The notes: generated from the letters alone by a model not told the origin. DNA of 64,000 nucleotides from Gp1-AA133 sp964641665 (GCA_964641665.1 CAZXKO010000055.1:1-64000); one strand, 5' to 3'. Positions 8,896-18,933 are shown, counted from the first letter of the stretch. Numbers and translations are program-made.

Positions 8896-11800
8896 ATGAG
8901 ACCGATGATGAAGATCTTGCTTGCCCTGATGTTTGCCTCAATTGCCACCGGCCTGGGATTCGGCCAGGGCGCAGCCACCGGCGATCTGCATGTCACCGTG
9001 CGGGATGAGAAGGGCAACCTGGTCACCAACGCAACCGTCACAGCGCGGGAGCAGAACAAGGGGTTTGAGCGCGGTACCGGCCTGAACAAAGACGGGGAAT
9101 ATGACCTGCTTTCCCTGCCCCCGGGCATGTACACGGTAACCGTCGAAGCGCCCGGGTTCGGCAAAGCCGAGGCCCACGACCAGCCAGTGACCGTCGGCCA
9201 GATGAAAGAACTGCCGGTCACGCTGACGGTGAGCGGAGGGCAAACGGTGGTTACGGTGACTTCGGAGGCGGAACTGGTTGAGACTACGCGCAGTTCGACC
9301 ACGAACACCATCGACCAGCGCCGCATCGATAACCTGCCTATCAACGGCCGCAACTACATCAACTTCACCTTGACCGATTCGCAGGTGGTGCGCGACAACG
9401 CTCCCAACACCGGCGCGGCGCCGACTTCGGGCCTCAATATGAGTGGTCAGCGCGCCCGGTCGAACCTGGTAAATGTGGACGGCGCCGATGCTACCGACAA
9501 TTCGGTAAACGGAGTGCGGTCCACGGTTTCGCAGGAGGCGGTGCAGGAATTCCAGATCATCACCAACAGCTACGCGGCCGAGTATGGCCGGGCGTCCGGT
9601 GGCGTGGTCAACATCATCACGCGTTCCGGATCGAACGAATTTCACGGAGACGTCTTCGGCTACCTGCGCAACCGGAATTTCCAGGCGGTGAACCCGTTCG
9701 CGGTTTGCTTGACACCGCCGTGTCCGAACCCGGCCTATACCCGCGTGCAAGCCGGCGCCGCGTTCGGCGGTCCAATCAAGAAGGACAAGACGTACTACTA
9801 CTTCTCCTACGAAATTACGCGTCGGCATGAGACCGGATTCTCGAGCATCGGTCAAAATAATTTCGGCCTGGTTCCGTTCGATACGACTCTAGTAGGCCTG
9901 CCATTCAAGACCCTGCAGTTGACCCCCGACCAAGTCGGGTTCCTCACCAATCCGAGTGTAGGGGCAGCGGTACTAGGCGACCCTACCGGCATGATTGGCA
10001 AAGAAGTGGGGTCCTACGCGGTGCTCGCGGGGGCCTCCTCCGGCCAGGGAGTGAACGGACAGTGGCCCAGTGACATGGTGAAGGCTCTGACGTTAGGCGG
10101 GTTGTCAAGTTGGGCCGGCTTCCCCACTACTTGCCAACCCCCGGGGCCGTGCGTGCCCGTGCCAACCTCCTATCAGACGCTGGCGTCGCAGGTAGGAAAC
10201 TTTCCCGTCTTCGAAGGCACCAGCCTCTACTCGCTGCGCCTCGATCACAACGTGAGCAACAGCAACCGGCTGATGCTGCGGGTCAACGTCAGCCCGAGCA
10301 CGGTTACTGGGATCGAGGTCGGCGGGCAGTCCCAGCCGTTCGGGCAGAATGCCTACTCGCGCACTTCGGAACAGACCTTTCGTGACGTGGCCGGCACGGT
10401 GCAAGATACGTGGACGATTGGCAACAACAAAGTGAACGAGTTCCGTTTCCAGTATGCCCGCCGCGGTCTTTCGTATTTTTACAACACTGCTATTCCCGGC
10501 GGCTCTGATCCGGCAGTAAACATTCCGGGCTTCGCGTATTTCGGCCGCGAGCCGTATTCGTATATTGAACGCACGGAGCAGCGCTACCAGTCCACTGACA
10601 ACTTGTCCTGGACGGTGGGCCACCACGACACCAAGATGGGATTCGACTTTAACTATCTACCGATAAAAGCGATATTTACCGTCAACTACGGGGGAGTCTA
10701 CGACTTCGGATCGTTTTCCGCATCGAATCTGATGTTTGCTCCGCTCCCCGACCCGTTGCACCCAGGGCAGACTGTCCCCTTCCCGGACTTGTCGCCGGTG
10801 CAGGCCTACGGCGCGGGGCTTCCCGGAGATTTCATCCAGGGCCTGGGGAGTCCAAGCGACACGTTCTCAAACAAACCACTCGGGCTGTTTTGGCAGGATT
10901 CCTGGCGAGTTCGTCCCAACATCACGTTGAACCTTGGCGTCCGGTACGACGTCGAATTTCCTCCCAAGTTCAAGCCGCCGCAGGGCCTGGCACTTCCCGC
11001 GTACAACCTGCTGGGAATACAGAAGGGGATTCAGACAGACACGAACAACATCCAGCCGCGCTTAGGACTCGCCTATGACCCGAAAGGGGATGGCAAGACG
11101 GTGATTCGTGCGTCGTACGGGATGTTCTACGATCATCCGTTGCTCGGGTTGTACTTCCTGGGCGACGCCAGTGACGGCTCGTCGAGCGGGCAGTTGGCTT
11201 TTGGCGGAACCGGATTCTGCACCGGGTCGGGCAGTCCCGGCAATCTCAACGCGTTCACGATTTTCCAGGGATTGTTAAACCAGCCGGGCTGTGAGCCGTC
11301 ACCGTTCCCGCTGGCCAACGCAAACCTTGGGTACCTGCCAAACCAGCAGCAGTTCCAAGCCTTGAATTTCCCGCAATCGGTGTTCTTGAACCAGAATTAC
11401 CTGAACCTGAACCTGGCCAACCCGGCGTCATCGACCTTTCTGCCGCTGGGTTTCCAGCCGTTCGGATACCCGCAAGCGAAGAACTTCGTGTATGGGTATG
11501 CCCAGCAAGCCAATTTCACAATCGAACGGGATCTGGGCGGAGGCTTTGCCCTGACCCTGGCTTACAACTACAACGGCGGACGCCATCTCAACCGGCCCAT
11601 CAACGCCAACACGATTCGCGGCGATCTGATGGTTGCCAATTTCAACGCGGCGCTCGCTGCCGGACAAACTCCTGCCAGCCCCTTCACGGTGGGTAGCAGC
11701 GGACCTCCTTGCGGTTCCGGCCTACTTGGTCCGTGGGTTAGCTCTTCCCTCATGAACTTCTTCCGGCCTGGCGGCATGAATCCTTCGATTGCCGCTGCAC

Positions 11801-12681
11801 TGCTGGCCGCGGGAGCACCGGCGAGTTCTTGCGTAACCTTGGCGCAGTCGATAGAGAGCCGTCTGGTAAGCCAGGGATTCAACGCAAACTGCAATCCCGC
11901 AACCTATGCGAATTGTGTGCCGTTCGGCGATATGGACGCCAACTACTCGAACGGAAGTTCGATCTATCACGGCTTCAGCGCCAACCTGCGAAAGCGCTTC
12001 AGCCGGCACTATGAATTTCTCGCGTCTTACACCTGGTCGCATTCCATCGACGACTCGACCGACTTGCAGTCCACTCTCACTCCGCAGGACAGCTTCTACC
12101 CCGGCGTCGACCGGTCCAATTCGCTCTTCGATCAGCGCCACCGTTTCGTTTTCAGCGGCGTGTACCAGACGGGCAAGTTGAGTGGCGGCGGTTTTGGCCG
12201 CAAGGTCCTGAGCGACTGGACATTTTCTCCGGTGGTCGAGGTGGCTTCTGGCCGGCCGTTCAATATCATCACCGGCAACGGGGACAATCTGCAGTTGTCC
12301 TCGCTCACCGGACGGCCGAACACGTTCGTGAATCCGGCCTGCGGCAAATCGTACCAGTCGAAATATTCCCCCAGCGGCACTTTCCAGGAGCCGTGCATCA
12401 ACGGATTCGCGGCCACCCTGACGACGCCGACGCTGCTCCAACTCGATGGGAACCTGGGTCGTAACGCAGGCATCCAGCCATGGACGGTGTTTGACGATCT
12501 GCGCGTCGCTAAGCGCATTAATTTCAGCGAGCGCTTCAACATGGACTTCATCGTGGACATGTTTAACATTGTGAACAAGTTCAACGTCTCGGCGGTCAGC
12601 CCGCTGTTCTCGAATGCGGGCACTCCCACAGCGGCGTACGATCCGCGGCAGTTTCAGTTTGCGTTGAAGATGAATTGGTAG
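8896..12681 (+). CDS. TonB-dependent receptor with N-terminal carboxypeptidase-like regulatory domain (Oar-like)
   Basis: This is a large outer-membrane protein of 1261 aa that probably imports a substrate under TonB energisation. After a signal peptide (about 1-25, ending GLGFGQ) comes a carboxypeptidase-regulatory-like beta-sandwich (about 27-115; GDLHVTVRDEKGN, LPPGMYTVTVEAPGF). A TonB plug domain follows (about 130-240; INGRNYINFTLTDSQ, YAAEYGRASGGVVNI). The long beta-barrel ends in an aromatic-rich terminus with a final Trp. This architecture is expanded in Acidobacteriota. I chose the ATG at 8896 for its RBS and signal peptide. A terminator follows the stop. The ligand is unknown. Confidence 0.92.
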   Translation: MRPMMKILLALMFASIATGLGFGQGAATGDLHVTVRDEKGNLVTNATVTAREQNKGFERGTGLNKDGEYDLLSLPPGMYTVTVEAPGFGKAEAHDQPVTVGQMKELPVTLTVSGGQTVVTVTSEAELVETTRSSTTNTIDQRRIDNLPINGRNYINFTLTDSQVVRDNAPNTGAAPTSGLNMSGQRARSNLVNVDGADATDNSVNGVRSTVSQEAVQEFQIITNSYAAEYGRASGGVVNIITRSGSNEFHGDVFGYLRNRNFQAVNPFAVCLTPPCPNPAYTRVQAGAAFGGPIKKDKTYYYFSYEITRRHETGFSSIGQNNFGLVPFDTTLVGLPFKTLQLTPDQVGFLTNPSVGAAVLGDPTGMIGKEVGSYAVLAGASSGQGVNGQWPSDMVKALTLGGLSSWAGFPTTCQPPGPCVPVPTSYQTLASQVGNFPVFEGTSLYSLRLDHNVSNSNRLMLRVNVSPSTVTGIEVGGQSQPFGQNAYSRTSEQTFRDVAGTVQDTWTIGNNKVNEFRFQYARRGLSYFYNTAIPGGSDPAVNIPGFAYFGREPYSYIERTEQRYQSTDNLSWTVGHHDTKMGFDFNYLPIKAIFTVNYGGVYDFGSFSASNLMFAPLPDPLHPGQTVPFPDLSPVQAYGAGLPGDFIQGLGSPSDTFSNKPLGLFWQDSWRVRPNITLNLGVRYDVEFPPKFKPPQGLALPAYNLLGIQKGIQTDTNNIQPRLGLAYDPKGDGKTVIRASYGMFYDHPLLGLYFLGDASDGSSSGQLAFGGTGFCTGSGSPGNLNAFTIFQGLLNQPGCEPSPFPLANANLGYLPNQQQFQALNFPQSVFLNQNYLNLNLANPASSTFLPLGFQPFGYPQAKNFVYGYAQQANFTIERDLGGGFALTLAYNYNGGRHLNRPINANTIRGDLMVANFNAALAAGQTPASPFTVGSSGPPCGSGLLGPWVSSSLMNFFRPGGMNPSIAAALLAAGAPASSCVTLAQSIESRLVSQGFNANCNPATYANCVPFGDMDANYSNGSSIYHGFSANLRKRFSRHYEFLASYTWSHSIDDSTDLQSTLTPQDSFYPGVDRSNSLFDQRHRFVFSGVYQTGKLSGGGFGRKVLSDWTFSPVVEVASGRPFNIITGNGDNLQLSSLTGRPNTFVNPACGKSYQSKYSPSGTFQEPCINGFAATLTTPTLLQLDGNLGRNAGIQPWTVFDDLRVAKRINFSERFNMDFIVDMFNIVNKFNVSAVSPLFSNAGTPTAAYDPRQFQFALKMNW

Positions 12682-12710
12682 GATAAAGAGGCTCCGAGCT
12701 TCGAGCTCTG

Positions 12711-12742
12711 GGCTCCTGCCGCTGGGAGCCTTTGCCTTTTTT
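12711..12742 (+). terminator. rho-independent terminator after TonB-dependent receptor
   Basis: GGCTCC at 12711-12716 pairs with GGGAGCC at 12724-12730. A T-rich run (TTTGCCTTTTTT) follows immediately. It lies 30 bases after the receptor stop and before the aldo/keto reductase gene, so the two genes are probably separate units. Confidence 0.75.
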
Positions 12743-12806
12743 GTCCCTCGCAGTACACTTGTCGGCACCGAATCCGGCCTTTGGCTTGAAAACTGAGGGG
12801 TCTCCT

Positions 12807-13793
12807 ATGGATCGCAGGAGTTTTCTGAAGACGGCCGCTGCCACCAGCATCCTCACATCTCTGCACGACAAACTGGCGCATGCCGCTGACGCGCCCATCC
12901 CGATGCGTACCATGGGACGCTCCGGCGAGAAGATTTCCATCGTGGGCCTCGGCGGCTACCACCTGGGCAAGCAGGCGGACGAGCAGGAGAGTATCCGGAT
13001 CATTCGCGCCGGGATGGATGCGGGCATCAACTTCCTCGACAACTGCTGGGACTATAACGGCGGCGAGAGCGAAGTGCGCATGGGGAAGGCGTTGCGCGAC
13101 GGCTACCGGAAGAAAGCGTTCCTGATGACCAAGATCGACGGCCAGACCAAGAAGGCCGCGATTGAGCAACTGGAAGAGTCGCTGCGGCGGCTGCAGACCG
13201 ATCACATCGACCTGCTGCAATTTCACGAAGTGATCCGAGACACCGATCCGACGCGCATCTTTGCGGCGGGCAGCGGCATGGACGCGGTGCTCGAAGCCAA
13301 GAAGCAGGGCAAGGTGCGCTACATCGGATTCACCGGGCACAAGAGCCCGGACATTCATTTGAAGATGCTCGAGACCGCGTTCGCGCACGGGTTTACGTTT
13401 GACGCGGTGCAGATGCCGCTGAACGTGATGGACGCGCACTATGACAGCTTCGAGAAGAAAGTGTTGCCCGTGCTGGTGAAGCACGAAATCGGTGTGCTGG
13501 GCATGAAGCCGCTGGGCGACCAGTTGATCCTGAACAGCAAGACCGCGACCCCGGTGGAGTGCCTGCACTACGCCATGAACCTGCCGACCAGCGTGGTGAT
13601 CACGGGATGCGATTCGATGCCGATCCTGCAGCAGGCGATTGACGCGGCGCGTAGTTTCGAGCCAATGAGCAAGGCGGACGTCGGCGCGCTCCTGGCGAAG
13701 ACGGCTCCGGCGGCGGGCAAAGGCGAGTTCGAGCGCTACAAGATCTCGAATGATTTCGACGGGACGGTGCATAACCCGCAGTGGCTGGGGTGA
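12807..13793 (+). CDS. aldo/keto reductase with Tat signal
   Basis: This is an NAD(P)H-dependent oxidoreductase with the aldo/keto reductase barrel. The N-terminus MDRRSFLKTAAATS resembles a twin-arginine signal, so export in folded form is likely. Catalytic tetrad candidates are the Asp and Tyr of INFLDNCWDYNGG, the Lys of LMTKIDG and the His of DLLQFHEV. VVITGCDSM near residue 265 is in the cofactor-binding region. At 328 aa it has normal length. I chose the ATG at 12807 because it gives the Tat motif. The substrate is unknown. Confidence 0.9.
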   Translation: MDRRSFLKTAAATSILTSLHDKLAHAADAPIPMRTMGRSGEKISIVGLGGYHLGKQADEQESIRIIRAGMDAGINFLDNCWDYNGGESEVRMGKALRDGYRKKAFLMTKIDGQTKKAAIEQLEESLRRLQTDHIDLLQFHEVIRDTDPTRIFAAGSGMDAVLEAKKQGKVRYIGFTGHKSPDIHLKMLETAFAHGFTFDAVQMPLNVMDAHYDSFEKKVLPVLVKHEIGVLGMKPLGDQLILNSKTATPVECLHYAMNLPTSVVITGCDSMPILQQAIDAARSFEPMSKADVGALLAKTAPAAGKGEFERYKISNDFDGTVHNPQWLG

Positions 13794-13840
13794 GAGGGGC
13801 GGGCCTTACACTCACAACCGACTGGTTTTGAGCGCGCCTG

Positions 13841-14155
13841 TTAACAACAATTGAGCCGGAGAACAGGGGGCGCAAGCAAGGAGCGGAAGGCTGGCTCGCT
13901 TTCGAGGGGCTTAAGGGTTCCCGCGAAAGTAAGTTGCCGTCGGCGGAACCGGCGTTTTAAACCGGCGACGAACTTTCCACGGAAAACCCGACTGAGTACG
14001 GCCACGGGCAGGAAGAAGGGATAGCGGGGATGATCCACCACTCCGAAGCCTCGGCTATCGCATCGAACCACCGAAGCCTCTACCAAGCCGAGCACAACCG
14101 CTAGTAATTTTCGACTCTGGAGTTCCTCCAGCATCTTTTTGCGAAGTTGGGTCAC
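13841..14155 (-). pseudogene. chimeric remnant of tyrosine recombinase and IS91-type transposase
   Basis: This 104-codon frame starts with MTQLRKKMLEELQ, the usual first residues of the tyrosine recombinases that accompany IS91-like elements. It then passes into RYPFFLPVAVLSRVFRGKFVAGL, a characteristic block from the middle of IS91-family transposases. The two genes have therefore collapsed into one frame by internal deletion. The GTG start at 14155 has a strong Shine-Dalgarno (AAGGAGGT). The C-terminus after PAFRSLL does not match the family. The product is far too short for recombination or transposition. It sits between the aldo/keto reductase and the tricorn-like protease. Confidence 0.6.
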
Positions 14156-14322
14156 AGGGACCTCCTTAATTTCTGTGGCCCAACCTTATCTCAATCCTTC
14201 CTCACTGCTGATTCACGAGCACGCGGCAGCGTCCGCCGCGCCAGCGGCTTCGTGCAAATCCCCATTTCACTCATCCACTGACCGAGGGCCCGGCACTCCA
14301 ATCCCAGTGGAACGCTCTCCGT

Positions 14323-14389
14323 TCACCCATCCTTGGCGTTTGCCCGGAGTTCCCGCCAGCCCTCCACTCCCACGGCGCGGACCTAGACC
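14323..14389 (+). repeat. partial copy of the 5' end of the flavin-binding protein gene at 18113
   Basis: The sequence from TTCACCCATCCTTGGCG through CCACTCCCACGGCGCGGAC matches 18075-18146 with a few substitutions and a small deletion. The match covers the leader and first codons of the PNPOx-family gene. The two copies flank the tricorn-like protease gene as direct repeats. Confidence 0.65.
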
Positions 14390-14409
14390 ACAGCTCAGCG
14401 CCGCAAGCC

Positions 14410-17400
14410 CTACATCCCCGGCCCCTCCGGATAGGCCGGGAGATCGGGCGGATACGGGGGAAGCTTCTTGGGGTTAGCTTCGATCTGCTTCATCACTTCC
14501 TGGATGGCGCGCTCGAGTTGCGCGTCTTTGCCGCGCACCACGTCGTCGGGGCGGTTGTCGACCTCGATGTCAGGCGCGACTCCACGATTCTCGACCGCCC
14601 ATTTGCTCTGCAGGTTGTACTCCGCGAATTCGGGACGGGTGATGTAGCCGCCATCGATGAGGAAGATTTCGCCGCGAATCCCACGCACGCCGCCCCAGGT
14701 GCGCTCTCCGATGAGCGGGCCGAGTTTGTAGATTTTGAAGAACTCGCTGAAAATGTCGCCGTCGGAGGCCGCGTACTGGTTGGTGATGCAGGCCATGTAG
14801 CCGTGAAAGACGTTTGGAGGTTTGGTGCTTCCGCTGCTGATTTCGAAGTTGCGGGCCGAGTTCATGCCCGAAAGCACCCGACGCAGACGCTCAAAAATAA
14901 GCTCGTCCACAAAGCCGCCGCCGTTGTAGCGAACGTCAATAATCAGGCCTTCTTTGCGAAGCTGCGGAAAGTATTGTTTGACGAAGGAGTTGAGACCCGC
15001 ATCACCCATGTCAGGGAGGTAGATGTAGCCGACGCGATCGTTGGTGGCAGCCGCCACTTTCTTGCGGTTCGTTTCCACCATGTTGAGCTCACGCAGGCCG
15101 TACTCGTCGGAGATGGGCTTGACCGCGACGGTGCGGGCGTCGTCAACGCTGGGCTTTGAGTTTACGGTTATGGCGGTAGTTTCGTTGGCTGTGTTGACGA
15201 GCAGTTCGTCCGGGGTCTGAGGAGCTTTCAGCGGACGGCCATTGATCGCGATGAGATAGTCGCCTTCCTTCACGTTGACGCCGGGCTCGGTGAGAGGGGA
15301 GCGGGTTCCCGGGTTCCAGTTCTCGCCGGGATAAATCTTCTTGAAGCGGTAGAGGCCGCTGGCGGCATCCAGTTCGTAATCCACCCCCAGGAGGCCCACA
15401 TTGATGGGATGAAGGTCCGGCTGGTCTCCGCCGCCGACGTAGGTATGTGAGTTGGAGAGCTCACCGATCATCTCGCCCATGATGTAGGTAAGGTCGTAGC
15501 GGTTCGCGGCGTAGGGGACCAGCGGTGCGTACTTATCGCGAACCGCCTCCCAGTTCACGCCGTTCATGCTGGCTTCGAAGAAATAATCACGCTCCTGCCG
15601 CCAGACTTCGTTGAAGATCTCCTTCCATTCGGCGGGCGGATCGATTTCGGCGCGCAGGCCGGAAAGGTTGAGCACTCCTTCGCCAACTTTCTTGGGCGTG
15701 TCGGCGGGCTTGGCGTCGATGATGCCGTAGGTTTTGGCTTCTCCGGCTTTCGCTTCGTACAACAGCTTCGATCCATCGAAAGACAGCCACCAGCGATCGA
15801 TCCCTTCGATCAGCGCCTTTTCCTTGCGCTCCTTCAAATCGTAGGCGTGAATGGCAGATTGCTCGCCCGGTAGTGGGCCCGAGAGGCCTTGCACGGGCTG
15901 GCTGGAGTAGTACACGAAACCCTTGGCAGCGCCCAGACCAGTGAGGCTGGCGGGCGCGACGGGCAAGGCCACGATGCGGTTCTGAAGGCCCTCAAGATCA
16001 ATGCGGAAGTTCTTGACGATGTCCTTGACGTCTTTGGTCTCCGCAGGTGCCTCTTCTTTTTTCTTTTTTGTTTCCGCCTTCTGGTTCTTTTCCTTATCGG
16101 AAGCGGCGACTTCCGGCGCAGGCGCTTCGCGCTTGATGGCGGTTTCGTCGCTCAGAGCGGGAAACGGGGAAGGAGTGTCGGCGCGCAACGTAATCACGTA
16201 CACACGGGTGGTCTTGGGGTTGGCAAACTCAAAATCAATGTTGCCCAGAACTTCATTGAAATCGCGATCGGAGAAGAAGTACACGTACAGGCCATCGGGA
16301 TCCCAGACGGCACCATAGCTATTCGCCAGCTCACTGGTCACCGCCGTAGGCTTCTTGTCCGCCGTGGAATAGAGATACACCACGCTGTAATTCGTGACCA
16401 CTTGCTTGTCGTAGGCAATCCACTTGCTGTCGGGCGACCAGGAGTAATTCGTGATCTCAAAGTATTTGGCGCGGTCGACCTCGACGGGCTTCTTGTCGTT
16501 GATGTCCACATACCAGAGACGCAGGTCTTTGTCGGCCCAGGCCAGTTTCTTGCTGTCAGGCGACCAGACGGGTGCAAACTTGAAGCCTTTGTAGCCGCTG
16601 GTAATCTGCTGCTCTTTGTCTTTGCCGCGCTCTTTCTCTGCCGCGGCTTCTTTGGCGGCGGCTTCCTTGTCTTTCTCTTTGTCCTTGTCCTTGGTCGCGG
16701 GTTCCTTACCCAATTCGATGTTGCCCATGCCGTCCTGGGGCGTGATGTAGATCTCATCCTCACCGGTGCGGTCGGAGACGAAGGCAATCCAGCGGCCGTC
16801 GGGTGACCAGGCAACCTCTTTCTCGCGGATGCCGGGGGTGCGGGTGAGGTTGCGAGTTGCTCCGTCCTTGGCGGGAACGGTGAAGATGTCGCCACGCGCG
16901 GCCATGACCGCGCGCTTGCCGTCAGGCGCGATGTCGAGGTCGGTGACGTCCTTGCTTACACTGGCCCAGTGCTTCATGGTCAGCTCGCGTTCGCCGGGGA
17001 GAGTGATGGTGAGCTTGGTGGTCTGGCGCGTGCCCAGGTCCAAGACATGGAGATAGCCGCCGTTTTCGAAGATGATGGCAGCGTCGCCCAGGCTGGGCCA
17101 CATCACGTCGAAGTCGGTGAAGTGGGTGACCGGTTCCACTTGCTTGGAGCCGAGGTCGTAGGCGTAGAGGTTCAGGCGGTGTTCGGGCCCGCGGTCAGAA
17201 GTGAAGTAGATGGTGTTGCCGTGCCACATCGGAAACGTGTCGGTGTAGTCGGTGTGGGGTATCTGGAGTTCAAACACGTTGTTCTTCAGGTCGTAAATGT
17301 AGATGTCCTGCGCCAGTCCGCCGGTGTAACGCTTCCATGTCCGGAAGTTGCGGAAGATGCGGTTGTAGGCGATCTTGCTGCCGTCGGCATTGAATGAGGT

Positions 17401-17913
17401 GAGGCCTCCCTGGTCCATGGGAAGAGGCTGGGGCAGGCCGCCGTCGATCGAAACGGTGAACGGACGCTTGGTCCACCCGTTGGAGGCGTCGCGACGGGAG
17501 AGAAACAGAATGCGCTTGCTGTCGGGCGTCCAGGTGATCACTTCGTTGTGAATGCCCATGCGGTCGTTCAATTGCTGCGCGCTGCCCTGGTAGAAAGTCA
17601 GCTGGCGTGGCTGCCCGCCCTCGGCAGGCATGACATACACGTTGAAGTTGCCGTCGAACTGGCCGGTGAAGGCGATCCACTTGCCGTCGGGCGAGAACTT
17701 GGGGAACAGCTCACGGCCGGGGTGGGCCGCGATGCGGCGGGCCGCGCCGCCACTTGAGGAAGCAAGCCAGAGATCTCCGCCATAGACGAAAACAATCTTG
17801 TTGCCGTGGATATCGGGAAAGCGCATCAAGCGACCTTCCTGCGACTCCTGGGAAACGGAAATGGTGGCACAGAACAGGATAAGGACGGCAAGCGACGTGC
17901 GAAGACGCGACAT
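14410..17913 (-). CDS. tricorn-like S41 family protease
   Basis: This is a large exported serine peptidase of 1167 aa. After a signal peptide (about 1-22) come WD40-like/TolB-like beta-propeller repeats (about 27-590) with recurring FSPDGKWIAF and WSPDSK blades. A Lys/Glu-rich insert lies around 400-450. A helical region, a PDZ-like domain (EGDYLIAINGRPLKAP) and the C-terminal S41 peptidase core follow. The nucleophile is probably the Ser of NQYAASDGDIFSE near residue 1050, and GLIIDVRYNGGGF matches the S41 core. The architecture is that of bacterial tricorn homologues, which degrade peptides. I chose the ATG at 17913 for its GGAGGA RBS and signal peptide. Confidence 0.92.
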   Translation of the reverse strand: MSRLRTSLAVLILFCATISVSQESQEGRLMRFPDIHGNKIVFVYGGDLWLASSSGGAARRIAAHPGRELFPKFSPDGKWIAFTGQFDGNFNVYVMPAEGGQPRQLTFYQGSAQQLNDRMGIHNEVITWTPDSKRILFLSRRDASNGWTKRPFTVSIDGGLPQPLPMDQGGLTSFNADGSKIAYNRIFRNFRTWKRYTGGLAQDIYIYDLKNNVFELQIPHTDYTDTFPMWHGNTIYFTSDRGPEHRLNLYAYDLGSKQVEPVTHFTDFDVMWPSLGDAAIIFENGGYLHVLDLGTRQTTKLTITLPGERELTMKHWASVSKDVTDLDIAPDGKRAVMAARGDIFTVPAKDGATRNLTRTPGIREKEVAWSPDGRWIAFVSDRTGEDEIYITPQDGMGNIELGKEPATKDKDKEKDKEAAAKEAAAEKERGKDKEQQITSGYKGFKFAPVWSPDSKKLAWADKDLRLWYVDINDKKPVEVDRAKYFEITNYSWSPDSKWIAYDKQVVTNYSVVYLYSTADKKPTAVTSELANSYGAVWDPDGLYVYFFSDRDFNEVLGNIDFEFANPKTTRVYVITLRADTPSPFPALSDETAIKREAPAPEVAASDKEKNQKAETKKKKEEAPAETKDVKDIVKNFRIDLEGLQNRIVALPVAPASLTGLGAAKGFVYYSSQPVQGLSGPLPGEQSAIHAYDLKERKEKALIEGIDRWWLSFDGSKLLYEAKAGEAKTYGIIDAKPADTPKKVGEGVLNLSGLRAEIDPPAEWKEIFNEVWRQERDYFFEASMNGVNWEAVRDKYAPLVPYAANRYDLTYIMGEMIGELSNSHTYVGGGDQPDLHPINVGLLGVDYELDAASGLYRFKKIYPGENWNPGTRSPLTEPGVNVKEGDYLIAINGRPLKAPQTPDELLVNTANETTAITVNSKPSVDDARTVAVKPISDEYGLRELNMVETNRKKVAAATNDRVGYIYLPDMGDAGLNSFVKQYFPQLRKEGLIIDVRYNGGGFVDELIFERLRRVLSGMNSARNFEISSGSTKPPNVFHGYMACITNQYAASDGDIFSEFFKIYKLGPLIGERTWGGVRGIRGEIFLIDGGYITRPEFAEYNLQSKWAVENRGVAPDIEVDNRPDDVVRGKDAQLERAIQEVMKQIEANPKKLPPYPPDLPAYPEGPGM

Positions 17914-18112
17914 GAGAGGATCCTCCGTTCGGACAATCCCTGGGAAACAACGATGGGGCTTAAACAAACGAGCGATTTTAGCAGGAGAGGGTTATTTGGC
18001 GGGGTCGGCAGTGGGTTTCATTCCTTGAGGCAGCCTACTCGCTGACCCTGGCATGTAGCCTGCTACACTTTTCTTTCACCCATCCTTGGCGCTTGCCCGG
18101 AGTTCGTCTTCC

Positions 18113-18772
18113 ATGTCCCAGTCCTCTACTCCCACAGCGCGGACCCGCGTCGTCCGCGAGGCCGATCGTGCCGTCTACGATCGCGCCGCCGTGTACCAGA
18201 TTCTTGATGAAGGCTTCATCTGCCACGTCGGGTTTATGGTGGACGGGCAGCCTTTTGTGATCCCTACGTCGTACGGGCGGTCGGGTGGCCAGCTCTACAT
18301 TCACGGGTCGGCCGCCAGCCGTATGCTGCGCAACCTGGACAGCGGGATCGCGGTTTGCGTGACCGTGACAGTGCTGGATGGGCTGGTGCTGGCACGGTCG
18401 ATCTTTAATCATTCGATGAATTACCGGTCGGTGGTAATTCTGGGGACGGCCACGGCGGTGCTCGATCCGGAGGAAAAGCTGGCGGCGCTGCGGGCGCTGT
18501 CGGAGCACATCTTGCCAGGGAGGTGGGCGGAGTCGCGGCAACCGAACGAGAAGGAATTGAAAGCCACGCTGGCCTTGCGGCTGCCAATCGAGGAGTTCTC
18601 GGCTAAGGTGCGGCAGGGACCTCCGGTGGATGATGCGGAGGATTATTCGTTCCGCACCTGGGCGGGAGTGATTCCGTTGCCCGTCGTTCCCGGGGCGCCG
18701 TTGCGCGATGAGCGGTGCGATCCGGGGATTCCGGTGCCGGGGTATGTGAGCGGGTACTCGCGGCGGAGGTAG
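18113..18772 (+). CDS. pyridoxamine 5'-phosphate oxidase family (flavin-nucleotide-binding) protein
   Basis: This is a split-barrel flavoprotein related to PNPOx and NimA-type proteins. The block FICHVGFMVDGQPFVIPTSYGR is typical of FMN-binding members of this fold. HGSAASRMLRNL and SMNYRSVVILGTATAV continue the barrel. At 219 aa it has the length of the DUF447/NimA-like group rather than of true PdxH. The ATG at 18113 was preferred over a TTG at 18086. The 5' end of this gene is duplicated at 14323-14389. The substrate is unknown; no operon partner lies downstream. Confidence 0.82.
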   Translation: MSQSSTPTARTRVVREADRAVYDRAAVYQILDEGFICHVGFMVDGQPFVIPTSYGRSGGQLYIHGSAASRMLRNLDSGIAVCVTVTVLDGLVLARSIFNHSMNYRSVVILGTATAVLDPEEKLAALRALSEHILPGRWAESRQPNEKELKATLALRLPIEEFSAKVRQGPPVDDAEDYSFRTWAGVIPLPVVPGAPLRDERCDPGIPVPGYVSGYSRRR

Positions 18773-18782
18773 AAAAGCTCTT

Positions 18783-18933
18783 AACCGCAGAGGGCGCAGA
18801 GGAAGGCGGCAAAGGACGCGAAGGGGGCGGGGAGTTCGAGCTGCCGCAAACAAACACAAGGTCCCCTTCGACTGCGCTCAGGGCAGGCTCTCGACTGCGT
18901 TCGGCTTGCGCCTCACTCCGCTCGGGATGACAG
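18783..18933. repeat. dispersed intergenic repeat, copy 1
   Basis: The block begins AACCGCAGAGGGCGCAGAGG and ends GCGCTTGCG-like, then CTCGGGATGACAG. The same beginning and end occur at 24567-24661, so this is a mobile or recombinogenic intergenic repeat. It carries the phrase TCGGCTTGCGCC and no coding capacity. Confidence 0.6.

Noticed and set aside
11722..12768. 348-codon minus-strand frame
   Set aside because: It is antisense to the beta-barrel of the TonB-dependent receptor and runs through the terminator hairpin at 12711-12742.
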